Positions 7,771 through 15,747 of a stretch of 64,000 nucleotides of DNA are shown one piece after another. Within the stretch, counting starts at the first letter, position 1, and the number at the start of each line of letters is the position of its first letter. The position numbers were made by a program, and so were the translations under genes. Source of the stretch: Rhodospirillaceae bacterium. GTDB taxonomy: Bacteria; Pseudomonadota; Alphaproteobacteria; Bin65. Location: assembly GCA_028819475.1 (NCBI GenBank), contig JAPPLJ010000063.1, forward strand, positions 1-64,000. Direction: 5' to 3'. Below the pieces are notes generated by a model. The model worked only from the letters and a program-made list of their open reading frames with translations. It had not been told where the DNA came from and did not search any database.

Positions 7771-9228
7771 ATGCTGTTCCTTCATCGCTGGAACCGGCCC
7801 GCCGGGTCGTGGCGGCCGGTTCGAAACCTCGCGCTTCTATCCATTGCCGGCGGCATGCTCGCTGCATGCGGCGGCGGAAACTGGGGCTCCGGCAAGGATG
7901 CGTCGGCGCAATACCGGGCCTGTCTGAACAAGGTTTCCGCGCTCTACCGCTATTCGGGCAGCTTCGACGGTTACCTGAGCAAGGCGAAGAAAATCGGGCG
8001 CCGTTGCGGCATCCGGAGTTCGACGCTCCACGCGGGTCTCGGCCGGTTGAACAACCGCAACGTCGGGGTTTCGGACTATGCCGAAGCGGACGGCATCGAA
8101 CTGCGGGAGCAGATCGCCGACGCAACCGGCGCCGACGGCGTCCTGCTGGCCCGGCGGCGCAGCGGCAACGCCGTGCGCGACTATCTGGCTTACCGCGTGA
8201 CTCCGGACCTAGTTCGCAAGGGCCGGAGCATGCGGAAACGCTATCGCCGCCTGCTCAGGCAGATCGAGCGGCGGTATCGCGTTCCTGCGCACTACCTGGT
8301 CGCCTTCTGGGGCATCGAATCCAGATACGGCGCCGTCACCGGGCGCCACCGCGTCGTGCCGACCCTCGCCAAACTCGGCTATCGCAGCAATCGCCGGCGC
8401 TTCTTCTCGAGCGAACTGCTCGGCGCGCTCATGATCGCCGACCGCGGCTTCGCGCGTCTCAGCCGGATGTACGGCAGCGCCGCCGGCGCCATGGGCCAGA
8501 CGCAATTCATGCCGTCTGCCTACATCTACTATGCCGTCGATCACAATGGCGACGGCCGGCGCGACATCTGGCGGAGCAAGGCCGACGTGCTGGCCTCCAT
8601 GGCGAACTACAGCATCAAGCGCGGCGGCTGGGATACCCGGATAAACAGCGCGATCTACGAAGTGCGCCTGCCGCGCCGCCTGCGCGTTATCCGGACGGGG
8701 TTCTACAACCGGCGTCCCCTGAACTACTGGCGTCGGGCCGGCGTCCGCCGGATCGACGGCGGCGCCCTGCCGCGGAGCCGGGAAACAGCCTCGGTCTTTT
8801 TGCCGGCCGGCTGCCGCGGACCGGCATTCCTGCTGACGAGAAATTTCCGCGCCATCATGCGCTACAACAACCTGATCGAATACGCCTTTGCCGTTGCCGT
8901 GCTGGCAGAGAAGATCGAGAACCGGTTCCGGATACGCAAACCCTGGCCGCGGCGCGACTATGCCCTCACAAAACGGGAGCGTGCCGACCTGCAACGCCGG
9001 TTGACCCGCATGGGCTATGGCCGCCTCAGGGCCGACGGCATCCTTGGCGAGAAAAGCCGCCGGGCGATCCAGCGCTACCAGGCGCGCAAGGGGCTGTGCC
9101 CCAGCGGCCACGCAAACACGCGGCTCTACAACCACGTCAGGGGCCGGCGGAGCGGCGGCGGCTATGCCGACAGCGGCGGCGAACCGCAAGCGTTCGGGCC
9201 GGTTATCGAGCGGGCGGAGGCGCAATAG
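7771..9228 (+). CDS. Lytic murein transglycosylase, MltB family (lipoprotein form)
   Basis: A 485-residue paralogue of the preceding gene with a lipoprotein signal: hydrophobic LALLSIAGGML then lipobox LAAC with Cys33, predicting outer-membrane anchoring. An extra region (about 34-140) has no recognised domain. The catalytic SLT_2 domain carries putative Glu183 (AFWGIESRYGA), GAMGQTQFMPSAY and DHNGDGRRDIW. A C-terminal peptidoglycan-binding repeat (LQRRLTRMGYGRLRADG) follows. The pair probably arose by tandem duplication and diverged in location. Confidence 0.9.
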   Translation: MLFLHRWNRPAGSWRPVRNLALLSIAGGMLAACGGGNWGSGKDASAQYRACLNKVSALYRYSGSFDGYLSKAKKIGRRCGIRSSTLHAGLGRLNNRNVGVSDYAEADGIELREQIADATGADGVLLARRRSGNAVRDYLAYRVTPDLVRKGRSMRKRYRRLLRQIERRYRVPAHYLVAFWGIESRYGAVTGRHRVVPTLAKLGYRSNRRRFFSSELLGALMIADRGFARLSRMYGSAAGAMGQTQFMPSAYIYYAVDHNGDGRRDIWRSKADVLASMANYSIKRGGWDTRINSAIYEVRLPRRLRVIRTGFYNRRPLNYWRRAGVRRIDGGALPRSRETASVFLPAGCRGPAFLLTRNFRAIMRYNNLIEYAFAVAVLAEKIENRFRIRKPWPRRDYALTKRERADLQRRLTRMGYGRLRADGILGEKSRRAIQRYQARKGLCPSGHANTRLYNHVRGRRSGGGYADSGGEPQAFGPVIERAEAQ

Positions 9229-9276
9229 CGCGGAATTGCCCGGGCGCGTTAGCGATCGACGCAAATCGCGATCAGG

Positions 9277-9777
9277 CTATTCCATATCGACCGGCACGCC
9301 GGGCCGGTTCTTGCCGCTCCGGATGACCTGGATCGACTGGACGGTCGTGACATGGCGGGCGGAGGTCAGCCGCGTCGTGACCTCGTTCTCGTGCGCGGTG
9401 TTGCGCGCCACGATCTTGAGCAGGAAATCGCCGGCGCCGCGCACCATGTGGCATTCGCGCACCTCGCGCCAATTGGCCATTTCATCCTCGAAGGCGCTCA
9501 GCACTTCCTGGGCCTGGCTGTCCAGGCCGACCAGAACGAAGAACAACACTTCGAAGCCCAGGGCCTCCTGGTCGACCTGGGCGTGGTAACCGCGGATATA
9601 ACCGGCTTCCTCCAACGCGCGGACCCGGCGCAGGCAGGGCGGTGCGGAGATACCCGCGCGCCGCGCCAACTCGACATTGGTCATCCGGCCATGCTCCTGG
9701 AGATCGCGCAAAATCTTCAGGTCGATGGCGTCGAGGCGAACCCGCTTGCCGCTTGCTGTCGTCAGGCGTGCTGGCAT
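9277..9777 (-). CDS. Lrp/AsnC family transcriptional regulator
   Basis: A 166-residue DNA-binding protein with an N-terminal winged helix (about 15-65: LDAIDLKILRDLQEHGRM, then NVELARRAGISAPPCLRRV) and a C-terminal RAM/AsnC ligand domain (about 80-155: VECHMVRGAGDFLLKIVAR-like). Proteins of this kind sense amino acids and often repress themselves. It is divergent from the ELM1-family gene at 9945; the 167-bp region between holds a perfect 7+7 inverted repeat (9905-9922) that may be its operator. Confidence 0.92.
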   Translation of the reverse strand: MPARLTTASGKRVRLDAIDLKILRDLQEHGRMTNVELARRAGISAPPCLRRVRALEEAGYIRGYHAQVDQEALGFEVLFFVLVGLDSQAQEVLSAFEDEMANWREVRECHMVRGAGDFLLKIVARNTAHENEVTTRLTSARHVTTVQSIQVIRSGKNRPGVPVDME

Positions 9778-9904
9778 GGACGGTCGTTCTCCTCCCCGGG
9801 TTCAGCCGCCCCGCATTCGGGGCCGTTTCAGAAAATTTCGCTGTGACAATCGGTTTTTACGCCGGGATTGCCTGTCCAATGCCAGACACGCAATAAAGTT
9901 TCAA

Positions 9905-9922
9905 TGATTTCCGAATCATTCG
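9905..9922. promoter_or_regulatory. Inverted repeat in the Lrp/ELM1 divergent region
   Basis: AATGATT (9905-9911), TCCG, AATCATT (9916-9922) is a perfect dyad of a size that suits an Lrp dimer. It sits 22 bp before the ELM1-family ATG. A weak TTGCCT-N17-CAATAA (9868-9896) lies just upstream, placing the dyad near a plus-strand start site. Confidence 0.4.
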
Positions 9923-9944
9923 CAATTGTGAAAGCGGGCCGGCG

Positions 9945-10943
9945 ATGACGCAGCCGCTCACCGTCTGGGCGGTGACCGAAGGACATATCGGGACGGAAAA
10001 CCAGGCGCGCGGCGTGGCGGAAGCGCTGGTCGGCAGCGGCCCCGGCGCTGTCGTCGTCAAGCGAATCGCAGTCCGCGCGCCCTGGCGCTGGCTGTCTCCC
10101 GCCCTCTGGCCGGCGCCGCTGACGGCGCTCGGCCGCAACGGCGATTTGCTCGAACCGCCGTGGCCGGACGTCCTGATCAGTTGCGGGCGGCGGGCGGCGG
10201 CGCCCAACCTGGCGGTCCGGAAGCGCAGCGGCGGCGCCACCCTGTCGGTGCACATCCAGCGGCCCTACATGCCCAGCGACCGGTTCGATCTGGTTGTCGC
10301 TCCGCGGCACGACGGTCTGGACGGCGCCAACGTCCACGTCACCCGCGCCGCCGTCCATCGGGTAACCGCCGAGCGGCTCGCAGCGGGCCGCAGCGATGCT
10401 GCCGGATGCGCGGATCCGGCCCGCCACGCCGTAACCGTGCTGATCGGCGGTTCGAACCGGCGGCACCGGCTGACCGAAGCGATTGCCGCCCGGTTCGGCG
10501 ACCGGCTGGCCGCTCTGTGCCGCCGTCGCCCGATCGACCTGCGCCTCACGCCGTCGCGCCGCACGCACCCGGCGATCGTCCGCATCCTGGCCGGGAAGCT
10601 GGCCGGAACAGGGGCGGAAATCTGGGACGGTTCGGGCGATAATCCGTACTTCGACTGGCTCGCGATCGCAGACACCATTGTCGTTACCTGGGATTCGGTG
10701 TCGATGACCTCGGAAGCGCTGGCGACGGGCAAGCCCGTCTATGTTCTGCCGCTGGAGGGCGCATCCCGGCGAATCGACCGGTTTCATGCCGGCTTGCAGG
10801 CGGACGGCTACACCCGCCCGTTCGACGGGGCGCTGGAGCGCTGGGACTACGCGCCGCCGGACGATACCGCCGCCGCCGCCGCCGCGATTCGCGCCCGGCT
10901 GCGCGCAAGCGGGCAAGCGGGCGGCGTCATGCGCTCAGGTTGA
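9945..10943 (+). CDS. ELM1-family (mitochondrial fission ELM1-like) protein
   Basis: A 332-residue protein with the hallmarks of the ELM1/DUF1022 family: WAVTEGHIGTENQARGVAEAL at the N-terminus, PDVLISCGRRAAAPNLAVR, the HIQRPYMPSDRFDLVVAPRHDGL-type central block, VLIGGSNRRHRL and the C-terminal VTWDSVSMTSEALATGKPVYVL. The last block resembles glycosyltransferase-B nucleotide-sugar sites. Bacterial members are often labelled nucleoside-diphosphate-sugar epimerases without evidence. The reaction is unknown. No membrane segment or signal is seen. Confidence 0.85.
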   Translation: MTQPLTVWAVTEGHIGTENQARGVAEALVGSGPGAVVVKRIAVRAPWRWLSPALWPAPLTALGRNGDLLEPPWPDVLISCGRRAAAPNLAVRKRSGGATLSVHIQRPYMPSDRFDLVVAPRHDGLDGANVHVTRAAVHRVTAERLAAGRSDAAGCADPARHAVTVLIGGSNRRHRLTEAIAARFGDRLAALCRRRPIDLRLTPSRRTHPAIVRILAGKLAGTGAEIWDGSGDNPYFDWLAIADTIVVTWDSVSMTSEALATGKPVYVLPLEGASRRIDRFHAGLQADGYTRPFDGALERWDYAPPDDTAAAAAAIRARLRASGQAGGVMRSG

Positions 10944-10979
10944 CCCTGCCATTGCTTCCGGGCGGGCCCGACCGTATTT

Positions 10980-11016
10980 TTCTGCCGATGCGCCGCCGCT
11001 CCCGCAATCGGCAGAA
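10980..11016 (+). promoter_or_regulatory. Hairpin-forming inverted repeat in the trxB leader
   Basis: TTCTGCCGAT (10980-10989) and ATCGGCAGAA (11007-11016) are perfect 10-bp arms with a 17-nt loop, ending 21 bp before the trxB ATG. No U-run follows on either strand, so it is not a standard terminator. It could be a regulator site or leader hairpin. Confidence 0.35.
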
Positions 11017-11037
11017 TCCCGTCCCGGATTGCAATTA

Positions 11038-12006
11038 ATGCCACAGACCTTCCACGACCGTGTTCTGATTATCGGCTCCGGCCCGGCGGGATACACCGCC
11101 GCAATCTATGCCGCGCGTGCAAACCTCGCGCCCCGGATGGCGATGGGGCTCCAACCGGGCGGGCAGCTGACGATCACAACGGATGTCGAGAATTATCCCG
11201 GCTTCGCCGACGTGATCCAGGGTCCGTGGCTGATGGAGCAGATGCAGGCCCAGGCCGAGCATGTCGGGACCACCATCACCCACGATCTGATCGTCGCGGT
11301 GGATTTCACGCAGCGGCCGTTCCGCTGCGTCGGCGACGGCGGCGACGTCTACCTCGCCGATACCGCGATCATCGCGACGGGCGCCCAGGCGCGCTGGCTG
11401 GGGCTGCCGAGCGAAGAGAAATTCATGGGCTTCGGCGTTTCGGCCTGTGCGACCTGCGACGGCTTCTTCTATCGCGGCAAGGAAGTGATCGTGGTCGGCG
11501 GCGGCAACACCGCCGTCGAGGAAGCGATCTATCTCACCAATCACGCCACCAGGGTTACGCTGGCGCATCGCCGGGACGAATTGCGGGCGGAGAAGATCCT
11601 GCAGGATCGCCTGTTCGCCAATCCGAAGATCGAGCCGCTCTGGAATACCGTGCTCGAAGAGGTGATCGGCGACGACGATCCGCCGGGGGTGACGGCGGCC
11701 CGGCTGCGCAATGTCCTGACCGGCGAGATCGCGGAAAGGCCGGTGGACGGCATCTTCATCGCGATCGGACACGACCCGGCCACGGCGGTTTTCCGTGACA
11801 AGCTGGCGATGGACGAGGAGGGCTATATCCTGGTTGAGCCCAATACGACCGTGACCAGCGTTCCCGGCGTCTTTGCCGCGGGCGACGTCGTCGACAAGGT
11901 GTACCGGCAAGCGGTCACCGCCGCGGGACTGGGCTGCATGGCGGCCCTGGATGCGGAGAAATTCCTGGCGGAACGGGAGGCTGCGACGCCGATGGCGGCG
12001 GAATAG
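11038..12006 (+). CDS. trxB: Thioredoxin-disulfide reductase
   Basis: A 322-residue FAD/NADPH flavoenzyme that reduces thioredoxin. FAD-binding GSGPAGYTAAIYAAR lies at the N-terminus, the redox-active pair at Cys137-Ala-Thr-Cys140 (SACATCDGFFY), the NADPH site VVGGGNTAVEEA and the C-terminal FAD motif GVFAAGDVVDK with YRQAVTAAGLGC. The ATG at 11038 places the GSGPAG motif at the usual distance from the N-terminus; the frame is open further upstream through non-homologous sequence. It is followed 50 bp later by a LysR gene, a pairing common in Alphaproteobacteria. Confidence 0.96.
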   Translation: MPQTFHDRVLIIGSGPAGYTAAIYAARANLAPRMAMGLQPGGQLTITTDVENYPGFADVIQGPWLMEQMQAQAEHVGTTITHDLIVAVDFTQRPFRCVGDGGDVYLADTAIIATGAQARWLGLPSEEKFMGFGVSACATCDGFFYRGKEVIVVGGGNTAVEEAIYLTNHATRVTLAHRRDELRAEKILQDRLFANPKIEPLWNTVLEEVIGDDDPPGVTAARLRNVLTGEIAERPVDGIFIAIGHDPATAVFRDKLAMDEEGYILVEPNTTVTSVPGVFAAGDVVDKVYRQAVTAAGLGCMAALDAEKFLAEREAATPMAAE

Positions 12007-12056
12007 GCGGTCGGACTGGCTTCGGGCCGGCGTCGGACCGCCGCGGGCGGAATGGC

Positions 12057-12953
12057 ATGGTGGACTGGGACAAATTACGGGTTTTTCTGGCGGTTGCCGA
12101 TGCCGGCAGCTTCACCCATGCCGGCGAGGTTCTGCATTTGAGCCAGTCTGCCGTCAGCCGGCAGATCGGCGCGCTCGAGGAGACGCTCAACACGGCGTTG
12201 TTCAACCGGCACGCCCGCGGCCTGATCCTCACCGAGCAGGGCGAACTGCTGTACCGCAACGTTCGCGAGATGGCGGGCCGGCTGAACGAGACCGAGGCCC
12301 TGATTGCCGAGAGCAAGCAGAAACCGGAGGGGCCGCTGGTCGTCACCGCCCCAACCGGACTGGGCTCGAGCTGGCTGACGCCGCGCATGGGCGAATTTCT
12401 GAAGAAGTATCCGGATATCGACGTCAGCCTGCTTCTGGCCGACGGCGATCTCGACCTGGGAATGCGCGAAGCGGATGTTGCGATCCGCCTGATCGAACCG
12501 ACCCAGCCCGATCTGATCCGCCGCTCCCTGATGACGATTCACAATCACGTCTACGGATCGACGGACTATGTCCGCCGGCACGGCATGCCGAAGACGCCGG
12601 CCGATCTGGACGACCATCGGCTGATCACATTCACGGATCATCCCCCGGCGCCGGCCTTCGTGAATGCCGACTGGATTCTGCGGGCGGGAGCCAACGGCTC
12701 GCGGCCGCGGACGCCGGCCCTGCGCGTCAACAGCGTCTACGGCATTTTCCGGGCGGTGCGCAGCGGCGTCGGCCTGGCGCTGCTGCCCGACTATCTGGTG
12801 GACGGCAATACCAGCATGGTGCGGGTCCTCTCGGAGACGGACGGACCGGCGATGACGGCCTATTTCGTCTATCCGGAAACCTTGCGCAAATCGGCCCGCG
12901 TGGCGGTATTCCGCGATTTCCTGATCCGGAAGATAGCCGAAACCCGTTTCTGA
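12057..12953 (+). CDS. LysR-type transcriptional regulator
   Basis: A 298-residue regulator with an N-terminal winged helix-turn-helix (about 3-62: DWDKLRVFLAVADAGSFTHAG, then LHLSQSAVSRQIGALEE) and a periplasmic-binding-protein-like effector domain (about 90-290). It is co-directional with trxB and 50 bp away. LysR genes next to trxB are frequent in this class, but their targets are mostly unknown. The ligand cannot be predicted from sequence. Confidence 0.92.
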   Translation: MVDWDKLRVFLAVADAGSFTHAGEVLHLSQSAVSRQIGALEETLNTALFNRHARGLILTEQGELLYRNVREMAGRLNETEALIAESKQKPEGPLVVTAPTGLGSSWLTPRMGEFLKKYPDIDVSLLLADGDLDLGMREADVAIRLIEPTQPDLIRRSLMTIHNHVYGSTDYVRRHGMPKTPADLDDHRLITFTDHPPAPAFVNADWILRAGANGSRPRTPALRVNSVYGIFRAVRSGVGLALLPDYLVDGNTSMVRVLSETDGPAMTAYFVYPETLRKSARVAVFRDFLIRKIAETRF

Positions 12954-13124
12954 TCCGGCACGGTGCGCCGGTTTCCGGCTGCACCAGCCATGCACCTGCC
13001 GCATGGCAAATTTGTCGCATCGGCCCTACTGAATCGACCGGTTCGGTTGCATAATCAACGGTGTGGATGTGCGGCGTGGCGCGGCATTGTCCATTGCAAC
13101 CGTAAGGCGTCTGTTTCGTTTTTC

Positions 13125-13217
13125 GGTGCGGTCAGCCGCTCAATGCGCTGCTTCCTCCCAGACGTGAAGCCTCCCTGTTCCTGAGTCCCGGAAAGCCGCT
13201 TTCCGGGACTCATTTTT
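13125..13217 (+). ncRNA. Candidate small RNA resembling suhB/mmgR (alpha-r8)
   Basis: No supportable protein gene occupies the 298-bp gap between the LysR and dctM genes, yet it ends in a strong plus-strand terminator. Upstream of the hairpin are two CCTCCC motifs (13154-13159 and 13170-13175) within CTTCCTCCCAGACGTGAAG and GCCTCCCTGTTCC. From memory, this matches the conserved single-stranded region of the alphaproteobacterial suhB/mmgR RNA (about 77 nt, two anti-Shine-Dalgarno-like motifs, terminator hairpin). The 5' end is a guess; only the 3' end is well defined. Confidence 0.5.
13183..13217 (+). terminator. Rho-independent terminator
   Basis: A perfect 13-bp stem GAGTCCCGGAAAG (13183-13195), loop CCG, CTTTCCGGGACTC (13199-13211), then ATTTTT. 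The U-run is only on the plus side, so it ends plus-strand transcription. It lies 230 bp after the LysR stop, which is why a separate small RNA is proposed. Confidence 0.85.
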
Positions 13218-13251
13218 CGCCTGTTGCCGGCCCGGCGGCCGGCGAATTCCT

Positions 13252-14598
13252 TCAGCCCATCAGGCCGGGCAGCAGCAGGGCGATCTCCGGCATGGCGATG
13301 ATCATCGCCAGGCCGATGAGGCTGGCCACGACGAACGGCCAGACGCCGGCGAAGATCGCCCAGATCCGGACATCGGCAAGCACCGTCTTCACCACAAAGA
13401 CATTCATGCCGATCGGCGGCGTGATCAGGCCGATTTCGACGATGATGATGGCAACGATGCCGAACCAGATCAGGTCGACGCCCATCGGCTCGATCACGGC
13501 GACGAAGATCGGAATGGTCAGCAGCAGCATGGCCAGGCTGTCGAACACGCAGCCGAGCAGCAGATAGATCACGCACATCGCCAGGACGACGCCGACCGGC
13601 GACAGCTCGAAATATTCGATCGCGCTGACGATGCCGTCGACCATCCCGGCGAGATTGGTGAAGTTGGCGAAGATCAGCGCGCCGAACGCCACGACGAAAA
13701 TCATCGACGTCGTGATTCCGGCCTCGATCAGCGGCTCGACGACGGCGCGCCAGCTGAATGCCCTGCGATTGTACAGGGCCATGAGCAGAAACAGCAGGCT
13801 GGCGGCCGCGCCGATGCCGGCGGCTTCCGACGGGGTGAACACGCCGAGATAGATGCCGCCCAGGATGATCGCGAACAGGACGACCACGCCGCCGACGCTG
13901 ATGACCAGTTCAACGATATTGTCCGGCCGTTCGACCTCCGACCGCGGCGCGAGGCCGGGCTTGAGTCGAACGACGGCCACGATCGAAATGATATACAGGA
14001 CGGTCAGCAGGATGCCGGGGATGACACCGGCGATGAACAGCTTGCCGATGTCGCTTTCGGTCAGGATGCCGTAGATCACCATCGGCACGCTGGGCGGAAT
14101 GAGGATGCCGAGGGTGCCGCCGGCGGCGATCGAGCCGGCCGCCAGGCTGTCGGCGTAACCGTATCGCTTCATTGACGGCATGGCGACCTTGGCCATCGTC
14201 GCGGCGGTCGCGAGCGACGATCCCGATACCGCGGCGAAGCCGGCGCATGCCCCGACGGTTGCCATCGCAAGCCCGCCCGGCGCCCGGCCGAACACCATGT
14301 TGCCGGCAGCGTAGAGGCCGTCAGAGAGCCCGGCGCGGTGGATGAAGACGCCCATCAGCACGAACAGCGGCAGCACCGCGAGCCCGTCGTTCAGGCCCAT
14401 ATCGATGATCTGCTGCCCTGCCATGGTCATGGCCGGCTCGGCGCCTTCGGCAATGGCTTGGAAGAAGCCCACATCGTCGGCTTAGCCCCGGACATAGGCG
14501 AAGCCGACGGTCCCGACGATGATCAGCGAGTAGCCCAGCGGAACGCCGGAAAAGCAGATCGCGAACAGCGCCAGGAAGCCGACGAGCGTTGTATCCAT
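13252..14598 (-). pseudogene. dctM: TRAP transporter large permease (DctM), interrupted by an in-frame TAA
   Basis: DctM is the ~430-residue, 12-helix transport subunit of TRAP systems. From the ATG at 14598 the frame reads a normal DctM N-terminus (MDTTLVGFLALFAICFSGVP...) for 38 codons, then TAA (codon 39), and without any frame change resumes ADDVGFFQAIAEGAEP and runs to 13252 as a full-length DctM body (GGTLGILIPPSVPMVIYG and other family blocks). The start is 16 bp downstream of dctQ, as expected. A GTG at 14472 could start a 406-residue product lacking the first helix, but it has no reason to be the native start. Either a recent nonsense mutation or a base-calling error. Confidence 0.8.
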
Positions 14599-14614
14599 TG
14601 CGGCCGGCTCCCGC

Positions 14615-15157
14615 TCAGTCGACCTGGGACATCATCGACACCCCGGCAGGCCGGGTGGCGATGCCGCGCACCAGGAACGCGGCGAGCAGCAGCTGGATGA
14701 CCAGGGTCGCCGCCGCAAAGCCGCACATGACATAGGCGATCGGCGCGAACGGCCAGCCGAGATAATTGGTGATCTGCTTGGCCTCGGCGAGCAGCAGGCC
14801 CTGCTGGTACATCAGGTAACAGATCAGCGCGAGCGCCACCACGGAACACAGGGTGACGAAAAAGACCTGAAGCTGCTTGGTCCGGCCGCGGAAGAACTCC
14901 TCGAACAGTGATACGGTGATGTGGTTCTTGTTCCAGGTCACGATCGGCAAGCCGCCGAAAATGGTCAGCCCCATCAGGAACTTGATGACTTCCTCGGCGC
15001 CGGCGATCGGCTGGTTCAGGACATAGCGGCTGAAGACGTTGGCGAACACCAGCGCCATCATGGAGAAGACCGACAGGCTGACCACCGTGAGAAGCGGGAT
15101 CGTCAACGCCTTCGGCAGGGCGACGGTGTGCGGCGGCGGCGTGGCGTTGTCGTTCAT
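14615..15157 (-). CDS. dctQ: TRAP transporter small permease (DctQ)
   Basis: A 180-residue four-helix membrane protein partnering DctM: helix 1 LTIPLLTVVSLSVFSMMALV, then FANVFSRYVLNQPIAGAEEV, a hallmark of DctQ, followed by GLTIFGGLPIVTWNKNHITV. The ATG at 15157 (MNDNATPPP) gives the usual family length; the frame stays open upstream without homology. No DctP-type solute receptor gene is adjacent on either side, which is unusual because dctPQM normally form one operon. Confidence 0.88.
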   Translation of the reverse strand: MNDNATPPPHTVALPKALTIPLLTVVSLSVFSMMALVFANVFSRYVLNQPIAGAEEVIKFLMGLTIFGGLPIVTWNKNHITVSLFEEFFRGRTKQLQVFFVTLCSVVALALICYLMYQQGLLLAEAKQITNYLGWPFAPIAYVMCGFAAATLVIQLLLAAFLVRGIATRPAGVSMMSQVD

Positions 15158-15443
15158 GCGGTGCTCCGGCGAGCGTGCTTCCGGTTCGCAGCGGTTATGG
15201 CCGCGGCAAGGTCCGGCCGGCGGCAGGATCGATCCCCGCCGCAGCGAGCCTCGGCGGGCGCCCTGAAAGGCGCTGCAACAAAGCACGGCTTGCCGGCCGC
15301 CGTCGAGTCGCGACCCCCGGCACATACGGGGCGCAATCGTGCGCCGGTCCGGTTTTCGCCCGGCGCGCACCTCTCCCCGAATCGTTCCGGCCGGGCGACT
15401 GACGGCTTGTCCGTGCGGGGTCGCCTGGGTACGCAATTGCCAA
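15158..15443. other. Gene-free stretch upstream of dctQ
   Basis: About 290 bp between the divergent dctQ and AbrB-type antitoxin genes. Short open frames here have arginine-rich, non-protein-like composition. I see no recognisable gene, remnant of dctP, or clear promoter for dctQ. Confidence 0.4.
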
Positions 15444-15490
15444 TTCTTTACCATTCGACAATTGGTAAAGAAGTCGGTATCATCTTATCC
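15444..15490 (+). promoter_or_regulatory. Operator and promoter of the AbrB/PIN toxin-antitoxin pair
   Basis: Perfect 9-bp inverted repeat TTCTTTACC (15444-15452) / GGTAAAGAA (15464-15472). The right arm overlaps a promoter-like TTGGTA (15462-15467), N17, TTATCC (15485-15490), 30 bp before the antitoxin ATG. This fits autorepression by the antitoxin or the complex, as known for AbrB/MazE-type antitoxins. Confidence 0.5.
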
Positions 15491-15519
15491 GAAGAGGATT
15501 TACCGGGAGGAACGGTCCC

Positions 15520-15747
15520 ATGCCGCGGGTAAGCGCCAAGCGCCAGATTACGCTCCCCGTCGATCAGTGCAGAGAAATCGGGATCGGCCCCGGGGACGAA
15601 TACCGCAGCTTCGTCGCCGACGGACGGATCACCATCGTCCGGAAAACCCCCGGCGCGGCCAGGGGCTTCCTCAGTGGCGTAACCGGGGATCCCGCCGTCA
15701 CGGACGAGGAATCCCTGGAGGGCGCCCTGGGCGGGCCGCAGCCTTGA
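15520..15747 (+). CDS. AbrB/MazE-type antitoxin
   Basis: A 75-residue protein with a SpoVT/AbrB swapped-hairpin DNA-binding domain (about 1-45: RVSAKRQITLPVDQCREIGIGPGD, then ITIVRK) and an acidic C-terminal tail that would bind and neutralise the toxin. The TGA overlaps the toxin's TTG start (TTGA), so translation is coupled. A dyad overlapping its promoter supports autoregulation. Confidence 0.82.
   Translation: MPRVSAKRQITLPVDQCREIGIGPGDEYRSFVADGRITIVRKTPGAARGFLSGVTGDPAVTDEESLEGALGGPQP

Noticed and set aside
12963-13184. A 73-codon plus-strand gene between lysR and dctM
   Set aside because: No ribosome site or protein-like pattern; the same DNA is better explained as leader and body of a small RNA.
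15158-15443. A dctP gene or relic upstream of dctQ
   Set aside because: No frame shows a signal peptide or TRAP receptor pattern; the gap is too short for a whole gene.
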